A stretch of DNA of 64,000 nucleotides from Octadecabacter arcticus 238 (GTDB lineage Bacteria > Pseudomonadota > Alphaproteobacteria > Rhodobacterales > Rhodobacteraceae): positions 1-64,000 of the forward strand of contig NC_020908.1 of assembly GCF_000155735.2 (NCBI RefSeq), written 5' to 3'. Positions within the stretch are counted from its first letter, which is position 1, and every line of letters starts with the position of its first letter. A model generated the notes under the pieces. It saw only the letters and a program-made list of their open reading frames with translations, searched no databases and was not told where the DNA came from. Shown one piece after another: positions 46,960 to 57,621 of the stretch. The position numbers and the translations under genes are program-made.

Positions 46960-48684
46960 ATGAACTTGCGACTTAAAGGAACGACAGCGTTAAGCCTTGC
47001 CGTTTGCATGCTTGCCGCACCGGCGTTCGCCGACATGGAGGCCGCACAGGCATTCCTTGACGCCGAAATCGGCGAACTGTCCACGCTATCCCGCGCGGAT
47101 CAGGAAGCCGAAATGCAGTGGTTCATCGACGCTGCACAGCCATACGCAGGTATGGAAATCAATGTGGTATCCGAGACAATCGGTACCCACGAATACGAAT
47201 CCAACGTTCTGGCACCAGCGTTCTTTGCCATCACTGGTATTCAGGTCACACATGACCTGATCGGCGAAGGCGACGTCGTTGAAAAGCTGCAAACACAAAT
47301 GCAGACAGGCGAAAACATCTATGACGCCTATATCAACGACAGTGACCTGATCGGTACGCACTGGCGCTATCAGCAGGCGCGTAACCTGACCGACTGGATG
47401 GCTGGCGAAGGCGCTGCCGTGACCAACCCAAACCTGAACCTTGAAGACTTCATTGGTCTTTCGTTCACGACCGGTCCCGATGGCAAAATCTACCAATTGC
47501 CTGACCAGCAGTTCGCGAACCTCTATTGGTTCCGCTATGACTGGTTCAATGACGACGTCAACAAAGCCGACTTCTTGGCTGAATACGGCTATGATCTGGG
47601 CGTTCCAGTCAACTGGTCTGCCTATGAAGACATCGCTGCATTCTTTACAGGCCGCGATCTGTCCCGTTTGGGCGTTGAAGGCGACGTTTATGGCAACATG
47701 GACTACGGTAAACGTGATCCATCCTTGGGCTGGCGCTACACAGATGCGTGGTTGTCCATGGCTGGTGCCGGCGATATCGGTGAGCCAAATGGCCTGCCTG
47801 TCGATGAATGGGGTATCCGCGTTAACGAAAACTCACAGCCGGTTGGTTCGTGTGTTGCGCGTGGTGGTGCCACCAACGGTCCAGCTGCTGTCTATGCGAT
47901 CACCAAGGCGATCGAATGGCTGGAACTCTACTCTCCACCTGCCGCAGCTGGCATGACATTCTCTGAAGCAGGCCCAATTCCTGCACAGGGTAACGTCGCA
48001 CAGCAGATGTTCTGGTATACCGCGTTTACCGCAGCATCCGTTGAACCTGGTCTGCCAGTGATGAACGAAGATGGCACGCCAAAGTGGCGCATGGCACCTT
48101 CGCCACACGGCGCATACTGGACCGAAGGCACCAAGATTGGCTACCAAGACGCCGGTTCCTGGACGCTGATGAAATCTACGCCAGTTGATCGTGCACAGGC
48201 TGCTTGGCTTTACGCCCAGTTCGTTACGTCCCTGACTGTGGACGTGGCCAAAAGCCATGTTGGTCTAACATTCATTCGTGAATCAACGATCCAGCACGAA
48301 AGCTTCACTGAACGCGCACCGCGTCTTGGTGGTCTGATCGAGTTCTACCGCTCACCAGCCCGCCTTCAGTGGTCACCAACGGGCACAAACGTGCCTGACT
48401 ACCCTAAGCTGGCGCAGCTGTGGTGGCAGAACATCGGCGACGCTATGTCCGGTGCGAAAACTCCACAAGAGGCTCTCGATGGGCTTTGTGCGGATCAAGA
48501 GGCCGTTATGGCACGCATTGAGCGTTCCGGCGTCCAAGGTGACATTGGCCCGCTTTTGAACGAAGAAAGCGATCCAGAGTTCTGGCTGTCACAGCCAGGT
48601 TCACCAAAGCCGCGTCTTGAAAACGAAGACGAGACTCCGGTAACGATCTCCTATGACGAGCTGATCCAGTCTTGGCAGCAGTAA
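46960..48684 (+). CDS. glpV: Glycerol ABC transporter substrate-binding protein GlpV
   Basis: This periplasmic binding protein has a Sec signal peptide (MNLRLKGTTALSLAVCMLA, cleavage after PAFA). The mature part is a family 1 solute-binding fold with ETIGTHEYESNVLAPAFF near residue 68 and YDAYINDSDLIGTHWRY near 125. AQAFWDYAQ-type motifs are replaced by RAQAAWLYAQFV near 410. The 574-residue length is long for sugar-binding proteins but characteristic of this glycerol class. GGGAGGA precedes the ATG at 46960. A strong stem-loop follows the gene, as often seen after binding-protein genes. Confidence 0.92.
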   Translation: MNLRLKGTTALSLAVCMLAAPAFADMEAAQAFLDAEIGELSTLSRADQEAEMQWFIDAAQPYAGMEINVVSETIGTHEYESNVLAPAFFAITGIQVTHDLIGEGDVVEKLQTQMQTGENIYDAYINDSDLIGTHWRYQQARNLTDWMAGEGAAVTNPNLNLEDFIGLSFTTGPDGKIYQLPDQQFANLYWFRYDWFNDDVNKADFLAEYGYDLGVPVNWSAYEDIAAFFTGRDLSRLGVEGDVYGNMDYGKRDPSLGWRYTDAWLSMAGAGDIGEPNGLPVDEWGIRVNENSQPVGSCVARGGATNGPAAVYAITKAIEWLELYSPPAAAGMTFSEAGPIPAQGNVAQQMFWYTAFTAASVEPGLPVMNEDGTPKWRMAPSPHGAYWTEGTKIGYQDAGSWTLMKSTPVDRAQAAWLYAQFVTSLTVDVAKSHVGLTFIRESTIQHESFTERAPRLGGLIEFYRSPARLQWSPTGTNVPDYPKLAQLWWQNIGDAMSGAKTPQEALDGLCADQEAVMARIERSGVQGDIGPLLNEESDPEFWLSQPGSPKPRLENEDETPVTISYDELIQSWQQ

Positions 48685-48689
48685 CCTGA

Positions 48690-48716
48690 TTTTGGGGCCA
48701 TTAATTTGGCCCCAAA
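48690..48716 (+). other. Stem-loop after glpV
   Basis: TTTGGGGCCA and TGGCCCCAAA pair perfectly around a short ATTAAT-type loop, 6 bp after the glpV stop. No T-run follows directly. Such structures behind binding-protein genes usually protect the upstream mRNA from 3' exonucleases, raising the yield of the binding protein over other subunits. Confidence 0.65.
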
Positions 48717-48776
48717 TACCTATCCTTTTACACAACTCCTAAAGACCGCATTGGACCTCGTCCGTTCGGTAAAATC

Positions 48777-48808
48777 AGCGGTCGTTTCTCGTGGCGGCCG
48801 CTTTTTTT
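48777..48808 (+). terminator. Intrinsic terminator between glpV and glpK
   Basis: AGCGGTCG and CGGCCGCT form an 8-bp stem with one G-U pair around a 10-base loop. It is followed by a run of T (48802-48808). It lies 25 bp before the glpK ATG. It should stop part of the transcription from the transporter genes, so glpK and later genes would depend on readthrough or on another promoter. No clear promoter was seen between the hairpin and glpK. Confidence 0.7.
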
Positions 48809-48833
48809 CGTCCAAAAATATTGAGGACTTTTC

Positions 48834-50321
48834 ATGAGCTATGTTCTTGCAATCGACCAAGGCACAACATCGACACGTTCAATTTTGTTTGACGGTGAAA
48901 TGACACCCGTTGCCCGTGCCCAAGAAGAGTTCCCGCAACATTTCCCCCAGTCTGGCTGGGTTGAACACGACCCGATAGATTTATGGACCACAACCGTCGC
49001 CACCTGCCGCACAGCGATTGAACAGGCGGGCATATCCCCGTCGCAAGTTGCCGCGATCGGGATTACAAACCAACGCGAAACGGTCATCGTCTGGGACCGC
49101 ATAACCGGCGCACCCATTCACAACGCGATCGTCTGGCAAGACCGACGCACCGCCGATCAATGTCGCGCCTTGCGTGACAGTGGTCATGAACAAATGATAA
49201 CCGATCGCACAGGTCTTTTGGTTGACCCGTATTTTTCAGGCACCAAGCTGCGATGGATTCTCGATCACGTTGACGGCGCCCGCGAACGCGCCACAAACGG
49301 CGATCTGTTGTTCGGGACCGTCGACAGCTATCTGATCTGGAACCTGACTGGCGGCGCAGTTCACGCCACAGACGCAACCAACGCTGCGCGCACGATGCTC
49401 TATGACATCCGCAAGGGCGGCTGGAGCAGCACGATCTGCAAACTGCTCGACATCCCGATGCAAATGCTGCCCGACGTCAAAGACTGCGCCGCTGATTTTG
49501 GCCGGGCGCGGTCTGATATACTTGGGGCTGAAATTCCAATCTTCGGTGTCGCGGGGGACCAGCAGGCGGCGACGCTCGGGCAGGCGTGTTTTAAACCGGG
49601 AATGTTGAAGTCAACTTATGGAACAGGGTGCTTTGCGCTGTTGAATACTGGTGAGACGCCCGTTGTGTCCAAGAACAGATTATTGACAACGATTGCCTAT
49701 CAGTTGGGCGGAAATCCAACCTATGCGCTTGAAGGTTCGATTTTTGTCGCGGGGGCTGCAGTGCAGTGGCTGCGCGATGGATTGCAGATCATCGATGATG
49801 CTGCACAGACGCAGGCCTTGGCCGAAGCAGCTGACCCGCATCAGGACGTCATTCTTGTCCCTGCGTTTGTCGGGTTTGGCGCACCGTATTGGAACCCTGA
49901 CAGTCGGGGTGCTGCGTTTGGCCTAACCCGCGCCACGGGCCCGGCCGAAATGGCCAAAGCGGCACTTGAAAGCGTGGGCTACCAGACGCGCGATCTGCTG
50001 GATGCGATGTCGGCTGACTGGCAGGCGACAGGCGTGCAATCGACCCTGCGGGTCGACGGTGGCATGTCTGCCAGCAATTGGGCGATGCAGTTTTTGTCCG
50101 ATATTATCGCCGCACCCGTGGACAGACCGGTCATTCAGGAAACAACGGCGCTTGGTGTGGCGTGGCTCGCGGGAATGTACGCCGGACTTTACCCGGATCA
50201 AGATGAGTTTGCTGCATCTTGGGTCCGTGAAACCCAGTTTACACCGACGATGGATCCAAACCTACGCGCGGCAAAGTACGAATCTTGGCAAAAGGCTGTT
50301 CAAGCCACATTGAGTTTTTGA
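48834..50321 (+). CDS. glpK: Glycerol kinase GlpK
   Basis: GlpK phosphorylates glycerol to glycerol 3-phosphate, trapping it in the cell. The FGGY-kinase start [18 protein letters not shown] holds the phosphate-1 motif near residue 7. It is followed by [21 protein letters not shown] sequence, [14 protein letters not shown] near 78 and [11 protein letters not shown] near 97. [15 protein letters not shown] is near 260 and [19 protein letters not shown] near 400. At 495 residues it is full length. It lies after the stem-loop/terminator pair and before fbp. Confidence 0.97.
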   Translation: MSYVLAIDQGTTSTRSILFDGEMTPVARAQEEFPQHFPQSGWVEHDPIDLWTTTVATCRTAIEQAGISPSQVAAIGITNQRETVIVWDRITGAPIHNAIVWQDRRTADQCRALRDSGHEQMITDRTGLLVDPYFSGTKLRWILDHVDGARERATNGDLLFGTVDSYLIWNLTGGAVHATDATNAARTMLYDIRKGGWSSTICKLLDIPMQMLPDVKDCAADFGRARSDILGAEIPIFGVAGDQQAATLGQACFKPGMLKSTYGTGCFALLNTGETPVVSKNRLLTTIAYQLGGNPTYALEGSIFVAGAAVQWLRDGLQIIDDAAQTQALAEAADPHQDVILVPAFVGFGAPYWNPDSRGAAFGLTRATGPAEMAKAALESVGYQTRDLLDAMSADWQATGVQSTLRVDGGMSASNWAMQFLSDIIAAPVDRPVIQETTALGVAWLAGMYAGLYPDQDEFAASWVRETQFTPTMDPNLRAAKYESWQKAVQATLSF

Positions 50322-50330
50322 GGAATCCGA

Positions 50331-51323
50331 ATGACCGATACAACGACGTTGCGCCGCTATTTAACCAAAGGCGATCTGGACCCGAACCTGATCTTTCTGC
50401 TTGAAGACATTGCAAGTGCCTGCCGATCGATTGCGAACCTCGTCCGCAACGGCGCGTTTGAGGGCAATCTTGGCTCCGCAAACGCGATAAACGTTCAGGG
50501 TGAGACGCAAAAGACGCTCGATATTCTGGCCAACGATGAATTTGAACGGATTTGCTCAAACAGCCCGCGCCTTGCGGCCCTTGTGTCCGAAGAAGTCGAA
50601 GAAGTCACATGGTTGAAAGAGCCCGAAGAGGGCGATTACCTGCTCTACTTCGATCCCTTGGATGGCTCGTCAAATCTGGATGTAAATCTTTCAGTGGGAT
50701 CGATTTTTGCGATCATGCAAGTGCAGGCGGATGGTGATCGCAATGTCCTGCACGACGGCCAACGCCAAGTCTGCGCCGGTTACGCGCTTTATGGCCCGTC
50801 GACGATCCTTGTCTTGACTGATGGGTCCGAGGTTGCCGGTTTCACCTGTCATCAGGGCACTGGCGACTTTCGGTTGACCCACCCCGATATGAAAGTCCCA
50901 AGCGAGACATCAGAGTTCGCGATCAACACATCGCGCCACCGCTATTGGGACGCCCCCGTTCGCCGCTATGTTGATGAGTGCGTCGCGGGGGAGGAGGGCG
51001 CGCGCCAGCGCGCGTTCAACATGCGCTGGACCGCATCAATGGTGGCCGAAATTCACCGCATCCTGACGCGCGGTGGTGTGTTTTTGTATCCAGCCGACAG
51101 CAACAACCGCGATGCTGGCGGCAAACTTCGCTTGATGTATGAGGCCAATCCGATGGCGATGATCATCGAACGCGCCGGAGGCGCTGCATCGACCGGCTTT
51201 GGCCCGATTATGGATATCCAGCCAAGCGGGCCGCATCAGCGCGTTCCGGTCATTCTTGGCTCGCGATCCGAAGTTGAACGACTTGTCGAATATCACACAG
51301 AAGCAGACTCTCCTGAACACTAG
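50331..51323 (+). CDS. fbp: Class I fructose-1,6-bisphosphatase
   Basis: This enzyme hydrolyses fructose 1,6-bisphosphate to fructose 6-phosphate in gluconeogenesis. The metal site motif [23 protein letters not shown] is near residue 105 (core DPLDGSSN). Further conserved segments are [14 protein letters not shown] near 145, [29 protein letters not shown] (core YPAD) near 245 and the C-terminal [17 protein letters not shown]. It is class I, not the GlpX class II enzyme that often sits in glycerol operons. It starts 9 bp after glpK. Confidence 0.95.
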   Translation: MTDTTTLRRYLTKGDLDPNLIFLLEDIASACRSIANLVRNGAFEGNLGSANAINVQGETQKTLDILANDEFERICSNSPRLAALVSEEVEEVTWLKEPEEGDYLLYFDPLDGSSNLDVNLSVGSIFAIMQVQADGDRNVLHDGQRQVCAGYALYGPSTILVLTDGSEVAGFTCHQGTGDFRLTHPDMKVPSETSEFAINTSRHRYWDAPVRRYVDECVAGEEGARQRAFNMRWTASMVAEIHRILTRGGVFLYPADSNNRDAGGKLRLMYEANPMAMIIERAGGAASTGFGPIMDIQPSGPHQRVPVILGSRSEVERLVEYHTEADSPEH

Positions 51324-51333
51324 GAATACTCCA

Positions 51334-52395
51334 ATGGCACTCGTCTCCCTTCGTCAACTCCTCGATCACGCTGCAGACAGTACTTATGCGCTGCCTGCGT
51401 TTAACGTGAACAACATGGAACAGATGTTGGCAATTATGGCCGCCGCAGACGCGACGGACAGTCCGGTTATTATGCAGGCCAGTCGCGGTGCGCGCGCGTT
51501 CGCAAACGATATCGTGCTGTCCCATCTGATTCGCGCAGCGATCAAACTCTATCCCCATATTCCCGTTTGCATGCACCAGGATCATGGAAATTCACCAGCA
51601 ACGTGCATGTCCGCAATCACCAATGGCTTTTCATCAGTCATGATGGACGGGTCATTGTTGGCCGATGGAAAAACACCGTCTGACTTTGCCTATAACGTCG
51701 CGGTGACAGCCAAGGTCACCGAAATGGCGCATCTTGTCGGTGTGTCTGTCGAAGGCGAACTTGGCTATTTGGGGTCCCTTGAAACCGGCAAGGGTGAGGT
51801 TGAGGACGGACATGTGTTTGACGGCACACTGGACCGCGCATCGCTGGTGACAGATCCGCAAGAAGCGGCTGAATTTGTTCGCTTTACCCGCGTGGATGCA
51901 CTGGCCGTCGCAATCAGCACCTCCCACGGAGCCTACAAATTCTCGCGCAAGCCGGACGGCGAGATTCTGGCGATGGACGCGCTAAAAGACATCCATGCAC
52001 GGATTCCGGACACCCATCTGGTCATGCATGGGTCGTCGTCCGTTCCACAGGACCTACAGGATAAAATAAATGCCTATGGCGGGGAAATCGCGCCGACGTG
52101 GGGCGTTCCCGTCGAAGAGATCGAGAGCGGGATCAAGCATGGCGTGCGCAAGGTAAACATCGATACCGACCTGCGCATGGCGCTCACAGGTGCGATCCGC
52201 AAAGTCTTTGCCGAAAGCCCAGGCGAGTTCGATCCAAGGAAGTATCTGGCGCCGGGCGTCGATGCTATGTCGGCTGTGTGCCGCGATCGTTTTGAACGCT
52301 TCGGTGCCGCTGGGATGGCTGGCAAGATCAAGCCTGTCCCGTTGGCACAGATGGCCAGTCGTTATGAAAGCGCAAATTTTGCGCGCGCCAGCTAG
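51334..52395 (+). CDS. fba: Class II fructose-bisphosphate aldolase
   Basis: This zinc-dependent aldolase joins DHAP and glyceraldehyde 3-phosphate. It starts [27 protein letters not shown]. The metal and substrate motifs follow: [12 protein letters not shown] near residue 80, [14 protein letters not shown] near 143, [11 protein letters not shown] near 208 and [10 protein letters not shown] near 235. [15 protein letters not shown] lies near 275. The 353-residue length is of the CbbA subtype. The ATG at 51334 is 10 bp after the fbp stop. With GlpK, GlpD and Fbp it carries glycerol carbon to fructose 6-phosphate. Confidence 0.96.
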   Translation: MALVSLRQLLDHAADSTYALPAFNVNNMEQMLAIMAAADATDSPVIMQASRGARAFANDIVLSHLIRAAIKLYPHIPVCMHQDHGNSPATCMSAITNGFSSVMMDGSLLADGKTPSDFAYNVAVTAKVTEMAHLVGVSVEGELGYLGSLETGKGEVEDGHVFDGTLDRASLVTDPQEAAEFVRFTRVDALAVAISTSHGAYKFSRKPDGEILAMDALKDIHARIPDTHLVMHGSSSVPQDLQDKINAYGGEIAPTWGVPVEEIESGIKHGVRKVNIDTDLRMALTGAIRKVFAESPGEFDPRKYLAPGVDAMSAVCRDRFERFGAAGMAGKIKPVPLAQMASRYESANFARAS

Positions 52396-52405
52396 GATTT
52401 TCAGG

Positions 52406-53548
52406 ATGTTTTCATTTATTAGCCCACAGACCATGCATTTTGGACGGGGCCAAAGCCAGCAGACAGCGGCATTGGCTGCAGCATATGGAAAGACCGTTCT
52501 CTTGGTCCACGGGTCCGACGTTACGCGGGCACAATGGCTCATTGAGGGGTGCAGTAATGCGGGCTTGGCGGTAAAAACGGTAAGCTGTGGGAACGAACCA
52601 AGCCTGCCAGATATTGAACAAGCGCTATTGCAACTCAACGGGACGCGTCCTGACGTGGTGATTGCGCTGGGCGGTGGGTCCGTCATTGATCTTGCCAAAG
52701 GACTTGCAGCCCTGATTCCATGCGCGGGCAAGCCCTTGGATTACCTCGAAGTGGTCGGCTGTGGACGGCCGCTGGACCACCCGCCGATCCCTGTCATCGC
52801 GCTGCCCACGACAGCAGGCACGGGGGCTGAAGTGACCAAAAATGCGGTTATCTCAGTGCCGGAACGGGGCCTGAAAGTCAGCCTGCGTGATCCACGCATG
52901 GTGCCACAAATCGCGATTATCGACGCAAGTCTTATGGAAGGCGCGCCAAGACATGTTGCCCTCGCGGCTGGATTGGATGCAATTACTCAAGTGATTGAAC
53001 CCTACCTAACGGTCAAATCAAACCCGATGACGGACGCCCTGTGTCGTGATGCGATTCCGGCGGGTCTTAGCGTCTTGCGCGATTTGGTGGAAGATGATGC
53101 GCCGCACGCGTGGGATAGCATGGCTTGGGTCAGTACCTGCGGTGGTTTGGCTTTGGCGAATGCGGGGCTTGGCGCGGTTCATGGTTTTGCCGGTGTGATT
53201 GGTGGCAGAACCAATGCGTCCCACGGGGAGATATGTGGTGCGCTTCTTCCTGCCGTTCTGGAATCGCATCTGCGCAAAGCGCAGGACGGGACCGAACTCC
53301 ATGCGCGGCTTCAGTGGATATTGCATAAGGTGGACACCTGTTTCGCGCATAAAGGAAACGGCGACGGCATTTCCGAGTTGCGCCGCTGGTCCAAAGAAAT
53401 GGGGTTGCGCGGGTTGGACGACATGGGTGTGTCATCGCTTGACTATCCAGAGATTGCAGCGGCATCCGCCAACGCGTCGTCCATGAAAGGCAATCCATTC
53501 CATCTGTCGCAAGAAGACCTCCTGCAAATCTTGCACGCCGCAAAATAG
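52406..53548 (+). CDS. Iron-containing alcohol dehydrogenase
   Basis: This 380-residue protein has the group III (iron-dependent) ADH pattern. The NAD-binding loop ALGGGSVIDLAKGLAAL is near residue 95 and PTTAGTGAEVTKNAVIS near 137. Metal ligands are expected around GLDAITQVIEPYL (Asp near 190, His replaced locally by Gln) and AVHGFAGVIGGRTNASHGEICG near 255, cut at its HGxxxG core. The substrate is unknown. As last gene of the glycerol operon it might act on glyceraldehyde, dihydroxyacetone or a diol. It starts 10 bp after fba. Confidence 0.85.
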   Translation: MFSFISPQTMHFGRGQSQQTAALAAAYGKTVLLVHGSDVTRAQWLIEGCSNAGLAVKTVSCGNEPSLPDIEQALLQLNGTRPDVVIALGGGSVIDLAKGLAALIPCAGKPLDYLEVVGCGRPLDHPPIPVIALPTTAGTGAEVTKNAVISVPERGLKVSLRDPRMVPQIAIIDASLMEGAPRHVALAAGLDAITQVIEPYLTVKSNPMTDALCRDAIPAGLSVLRDLVEDDAPHAWDSMAWVSTCGGLALANAGLGAVHGFAGVIGGRTNASHGEICGALLPAVLESHLRKAQDGTELHARLQWILHKVDTCFAHKGNGDGISELRRWSKEMGLRGLDDMGVSSLDYPEIAAASANASSMKGNPFHLSQEDLLQILHAAK

Positions 53549-53720
53549 GAACATCAGCCGATCAGACAGCCTATCGACGTCTTGATCGTGCGGATGATCC
53601 GAAAGTGGCGGATGTGGAATTGAAAACACCAGTGACACTTGAAAAGTGGAAAAATTTAAGCAGATTGGCTTGTGATTTGACCGCAGGCAGGGTTCTTGGC
53701 CCCAACTGGAGGACCATTTC

Positions 53721-54587
53721 ATGTTTGTTATCACCCTGATCGCCAAGCCCGGAAAATTGCAGCCTGCTTTGGTGGAAAGCCTGCGCAATGCGTGGGGTGG
53801 CCAATCTGCGCAATGGCTCGCGGCGGATGAGGCGGCAGAATTTGCCGTTGATACCAAGCCCGTGAACCTGTGGGATGTCTGGGTGGACGTACAAGAAATG
53901 GGCGTCGATCTGGTGTGCCAACCGCTGATCGGACGCCGAAAAACTATGCTGCTCGCCGATATGGACAGCACAATGATCCAGCAGGAATGTATTGACGAAC
54001 TGGCAGATGAAGCAGGCGTAGGTGCGCGCGTTGCCGATATTACAGCCCGCGCCATGAACGGTGAACTGGATTTTGAGGCTGCTTTGATCGAACGCGTCGG
54101 ACTGCTGCGCGGCATGGCCGAAACTGTCATCGGCCATGTTTTGGCCACCCGAATCACCCACATGCCGGGCGCTGCGACGTTGCTGGCTACGATGAAGGCA
54201 AATGGCGGTCACGCAGCATTGGTATCCGGTGGGTTCACAGCGTTTACCGCGCAGGTGTCAGCCCAGCTTGGTTTTGACGAAAACCGCGCCAATACGCTGC
54301 TGATCGAAGACGGCAAATTGACGGGTGACGTTGGCCGCCCGATCCTTGGCAAAGCCGCCAAAGTGCAAGCGCTTGCGGAAATCACCGCGCGTATCAATAT
54401 CACCCAAGACGACGTGATTGCGGTGGGTGACGGCGCAAATGACCTTGGCATGTTGCATGCCGCAGGCACGGGTGTTGCGCTTCATGCAAAACCGTCAGTC
54501 GCCGCACAATGCGACGTGCGCATCAACCAGGGCGATTTAACAGCGCTGCTTTATATCCAAGGCTATGCGAAGACCGAATTCGTCTAG
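53721..54587 (+). CDS. serB: Phosphoserine phosphatase SerB
   Basis: SerB removes phosphate from phosphoserine, the last step of serine synthesis. The HAD catalytic motif is LLADMDSTMIQQECIDELAD near residue 77 (core DMDST). Motif II ALVSGGFTAFTAQV is near 173 and motif III/IV VGDGANDLGMLHAAGTGVALHAKP near 235, cut at GDGAND. An N-terminal 70-residue ACT-like domain precedes it, as in proteobacterial SerB. The upstream 172-bp gap separates it from the glycerol operon. It is convergent with the asparaginase gene; stops share CTAG at 54584-54587. Confidence 0.95.
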   Translation: MFVITLIAKPGKLQPALVESLRNAWGGQSAQWLAADEAAEFAVDTKPVNLWDVWVDVQEMGVDLVCQPLIGRRKTMLLADMDSTMIQQECIDELADEAGVGARVADITARAMNGELDFEAALIERVGLLRGMAETVIGHVLATRITHMPGAATLLATMKANGGHAALVSGGFTAFTAQVSAQLGFDENRANTLLIEDGKLTGDVGRPILGKAAKVQALAEITARINITQDDVIAVGDGANDLGMLHAAGTGVALHAKPSVAAQCDVRINQGDLTALLYIQGYAKTEFV

Positions 54588-55576
54588 GCAAGCGCCGCGC
54601 TAGGTCGCATGTCGCCGGTAATAAGCCCCGCGAAATTCACAAGGTCTGGATTGCAGTAGGCTTTCACGCTCGGATCATTGGGGTCCAGCACACCCAACCT
54701 GCACAGAATCGCCGCCATCGCGCATTCTGATGCGCGTGTCGTGCCGTCGATGATCTTCAATGCAACGCCCAGCCTCAATTCTGGCAGGATCGCTATGAAA
54801 AATCCTTCGGCACCTGTCTTCACCGCCGCCTTGCCCTTGGCAGCCCGCATCAAATGGGTGCAAGCGCGGTCCTCGTTGGCGATCAATTCAGGATGCGCCA
54901 TCATCCCGTTGCGCAGCCGTACCATCGCACCGCCGCGTGTTGTGCTGTCGTCGGCACTGGCGAACGTCGCCATGGCGCGCCCGATCCCGTGAAGGCTGGA
55001 CGCGAAATTCGGCGCGCTGCATCCATCAATGCCCCAGCCCGCCGACGATTCTTCGGTCAACTCCTCAACCACCTGTTTGATGCCGACTTGCAGCGGATGG
55101 TCGATCGCAACGTAGTTCGGCCCCCATCCGTTCGCCTTGGTCATCGTCAGAAATCCGCAGTGTTTGCCTGAACAATTGTTGTGATAGCGGCACGGGTTGG
55201 CGTTGCCCCTGATCAACCCGTTTTTTGCGGGCGTATCGGCGGGCCACTGCGGGCCGCAATTGAACGCATCATCCGTCTGCTCAAGGTCTTTCAACCAGCG
55301 CTGAACCCTGTCCGTATGGATCGCCGCCCCCGAATGGGACGCGCAGGATAGTGCCAGCTGCTCAGTTGTTAGCCCGCACCGATCCGCCACGCCACTTTCC
55401 ACCATCGGCAGCGCTTGCAGCATCTTGGCAGAGCTGCGCGGGAAGACCACAGCGTCCGGATCACCCCACTGGTGTACAATCTCACCTGCCTCATCGACCA
55501 CAACAGCGTGACCACGATGGACGCTTTCCAGCATACCTCCGCGCCAAAGTTCAACAAAATCGATTGGATCAGACAT
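54584..55576 (-). CDS. L-asparaginase, R. etli AnsA type
   Basis: The 330-residue protein matches the thermolabile-type asparaginase family (PF06089) first described in Rhizobium etli. It starts FVELWRGGMLESVHRGHAVV. Its signature motifs are FPRSSAKMLQALP near residue 48, LSCASHSGA near 75 and the CRYHNNCSGKHCGFL metal-binding segment near 128, followed by GIDGCSAPNFA. It hydrolyses asparagine to aspartate and ammonia and is unrelated to E. coli AnsB. The ATG at 55576 is preferred; codons up to 55645 are not family-like. Confidence 0.92.
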   Translation of the reverse strand: MSDPIDFVELWRGGMLESVHRGHAVVVDEAGEIVHQWGDPDAVVFPRSSAKMLQALPMVESGVADRCGLTTEQLALSCASHSGAAIHTDRVQRWLKDLEQTDDAFNCGPQWPADTPAKNGLIRGNANPCRYHNNCSGKHCGFLTMTKANGWGPNYVAIDHPLQVGIKQVVEELTEESSAGWGIDGCSAPNFASSLHGIGRAMATFASADDSTTRGGAMVRLRNGMMAHPELIANEDRACTHLMRAAKGKAAVKTGAEGFFIAILPELRLGVALKIIDGTTRASECAMAAILCRLGVLDPNDPSVKAYCNPDLVNFAGLITGDMRPSAALA

Positions 55577-55773
55577 GGTTTTTCCCAAATTTAAGATGTT
55601 TGCGCGAAGTGTCGCGCAATTATATGTGACCAAAGGCTTTCCCATTTGGGCAAAATCTTGCTAATGCTATAGGTATCGAGTTGAAACCGCTCAATCTAGC
55701 CGAAAAGGTACCCATCAGAGGTGCTGCGCTATTGAGAGCAACCAGAGGCACGGACAGCTTGGAGGCTGTATTT

Positions 55774-56316
55774 ATGATTTCAAAGATTTCGCACGCGATT
55801 GGCGCGTTCGCCCTTATGACCGCCACCACAACATTGGGCACATCTGCAATCGCGCAGGACACCAGTTCAAACCGCGTTGCGGCCAACACTGATTGGTCGG
55901 TTTTCGTTGAAAGCGATCCGACCGAATGTTGGGCCGTTTCTGCGCCTAAGGAAACTGTAAACTCCCGCGATGGGCAGGTCGTATCTGTGCGCCGGGGCGA
56001 GGTTTTATTGTTCGTATTCTATCGCCCGGGTGCTGGCGTGAACGGCCAAGTGACGTTCACGGGCGGCTATCCGTTCGCAAGTGGATCGACAGCCGAACTC
56101 GATATTGGTGGGACCACTTATGAGTTGTTCACCGAAGGCGAATGGGCTTGGCCCGCAACGCCGGAAGATGACGCAAGCATCGTTGCTGCGATGAAACGCG
56201 GTTCAGCGGCCACCGTGTCGGCTCGGTCCGGTCGTGGTACAGTCACCCGTGACACCTTCTCGCTGCTCGGCTTTACGGCGGGCGTCGAAGAAGCCGCGAA
56301 CCGCTGTTCTGGCTGA
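55774..56316 (+). CDS. Invasion-associated locus B (IalB) family protein
   Basis: This 180-residue exported protein has a signal peptide (ISKISHAIGAFALMTATTT, cleavage after AIA). The mature part has WSVFVESDPTECWAVSAPKE near residue 42, then FVFYRPGAGVNGQVTFTGGYPF and ATVSARSGRGTVTRDTFSL, cut at their cores. These fit the IalB family found throughout alphaproteobacteria, including free-living ones. The molecular function is unknown, and the name derives from Bartonella. GGAGGCT precedes the ATG at 55774. A hairpin terminator follows. Confidence 0.82.
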   Translation: MISKISHAIGAFALMTATTTLGTSAIAQDTSSNRVAANTDWSVFVESDPTECWAVSAPKETVNSRDGQVVSVRRGEVLLFVFYRPGAGVNGQVTFTGGYPFASGSTAELDIGGTTYELFTEGEWAWPATPEDDASIVAAMKRGSAATVSARSGRGTVTRDTFSLLGFTAGVEEAANRCSG

Positions 56317-56339
56317 AACGTCTCGTCATAGATTTAAAT

Positions 56340-56367
56340 GGCCCGGCTTTCTTTGGGAGCCGGCCCT
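56340..56367 (+). terminator. Probable terminator after the IalB-family gene
   Basis: CCGGCT and AGCCGG pair around a 9-base loop. The stem extends with GG/CC after one C-C mismatch. It is followed by TTTGTGTT, a weak T-rich tail. It lies 24 bp after the stop and before rlmN. Confidence 0.5.
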
Positions 56368-56434
56368 TTGTGTTATGAAGAGACGTCTTATATAGGGCCA
56401 AGATAGTCCACGCACCGTATTGGAGTCGATTCTC

Positions 56435-57619
56435 ATGCAGCCGCAAACGCCCATCACCCAAGACGTCATGACGATCAAACGCATTCTCCCTGAGGACGGC
56501 CTGACAAACATCGTCGGCCTGACGCGCGATCAACTGCGCGATGCACTGATTGGCGTTGGCGTGACCGAAAAACAGGCCAAGATGCGGGTCAACCAAGTCT
56601 GGCAATGGCTCTACCATTGGGGGGTGCGTGAATTTGATGTGATGACGAACCTGTCAAAAGACTTTCGTGCGACACTTGCCGAACATTTCAAAATCGAACT
56701 TCCTGAAGTCGTCACCAAAGACGTGTCCACGGACGGGACCCGCAAATATCTCGTGCGCATCGCGGGCGGCCATGAGGTTGAGGTGGTCTATATTCCTGAA
56801 AAAGATCGTGGCACCCTGTGCATCTCAAGCCAGGTTGGCTGCACGCTGACCTGTTCGTTCTGTCACACAGGCACGCAAAAACTGGTCCGCAACCTGACGG
56901 CAGGTGAGATTATTGGCCAAGTTATGCTGGCCCGCGATGACCTGAACGAATGGCCCGAACCGGGGCAGGGCACGGGCGACAATGGCCCGCGCCTTTTGTC
57001 TAACATCGTGTTGATGGGCATGGGTGAGCCGCTTTATAATTTTGAAAACGTGCGGGACGCGATGAAGATCGCAATGGACGGCGAAGGCATCGCACTGTCG
57101 CGCCGCCGCATCACGCTGTCGACGTCTGGTGTCGTGCCGGAAATTCACCGCACTGCCAATGAAATCGGCTGCATGCTGGCAATTTCGTTCCACGGAACCA
57201 CGGACGAAATTCGCGATAAACTGGTGCCGATCAACAAAAAGTGGAACCTTGAAAAACTGCTCGAAGCATTGGCCGCTTATCCGAAAGTCTCCAATTCCGA
57301 ACGCATCACATTCGAATACGTAATGCTGAAAGACGTCAACGATTCAGACGAAGACGCGCGGCGACTGGTAAAATTGATCGAAGGCATCCCCGCCAAAATC
57401 AACCTGATCCCGTTCAACGAATGGCCCGGCGCACCCTACAAACGCTCCGATTCGGATCGCATCAAGGCATTCGCGGACATCATCTACAACGCAGGCTACG
57501 CATCACCGATCCGCAGGCCGCGTGGCGAAGACATCATGGCCGCCTGTGGTCAGTTGAAATCCGCCACCGAACGCGCCCGTAAATCGCGCAAACAAATCGA
57601 CGCGGACGCCGGACTCTAA
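56435..57619 (+). CDS. rlmN: 23S rRNA/tRNA adenine C2-methyltransferase RlmN
   Basis: RlmN is a radical-SAM enzyme that methylates C2 of A2503 in 23S rRNA and A37 of some tRNAs. The [4Fe-4S] motif is [11 protein letters not shown] near residue 135. The SAM-binding region includes [17 protein letters not shown] near 190. The methyl-carrying cysteine is expected in IMAACGQL near 370. From ATG 56435 it has 394 residues. A TTG at 56420 could add five. Upstream lies the IalB-family gene terminator, so it is likely a separate transcript. Confidence 0.96.
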   Translation: MQPQTPITQDVMTIKRILPEDGLTNIVGLTRDQLRDALIGVGVTEKQAKMRVNQVWQWLYHWGVREFDVMTNLSKDFRATLAEHFKIELPEVVTKDVSTDGTRKYLVRIAGGHEVEVVYIPEKDRGTLCISSQVGCTLTCSFCHTGTQKLVRNLTAGEIIGQVMLARDDLNEWPEPGQGTGDNGPRLLSNIVLMGMGEPLYNFENVRDAMKIAMDGEGIALSRRRITLSTSGVVPEIHRTANEIGCMLAISFHGTTDEIRDKLVPINKKWNLEKLLEALAAYPKVSNSERITFEYVMLKDVNDSDEDARRLVKLIEGIPAKINLIPFNEWPGAPYKRSDSDRIKAFADIIYNAGYASPIRRPRGEDIMAACGQLKSATERARKSRKQIDADAGL

Positions 57620-57621
57620 GT

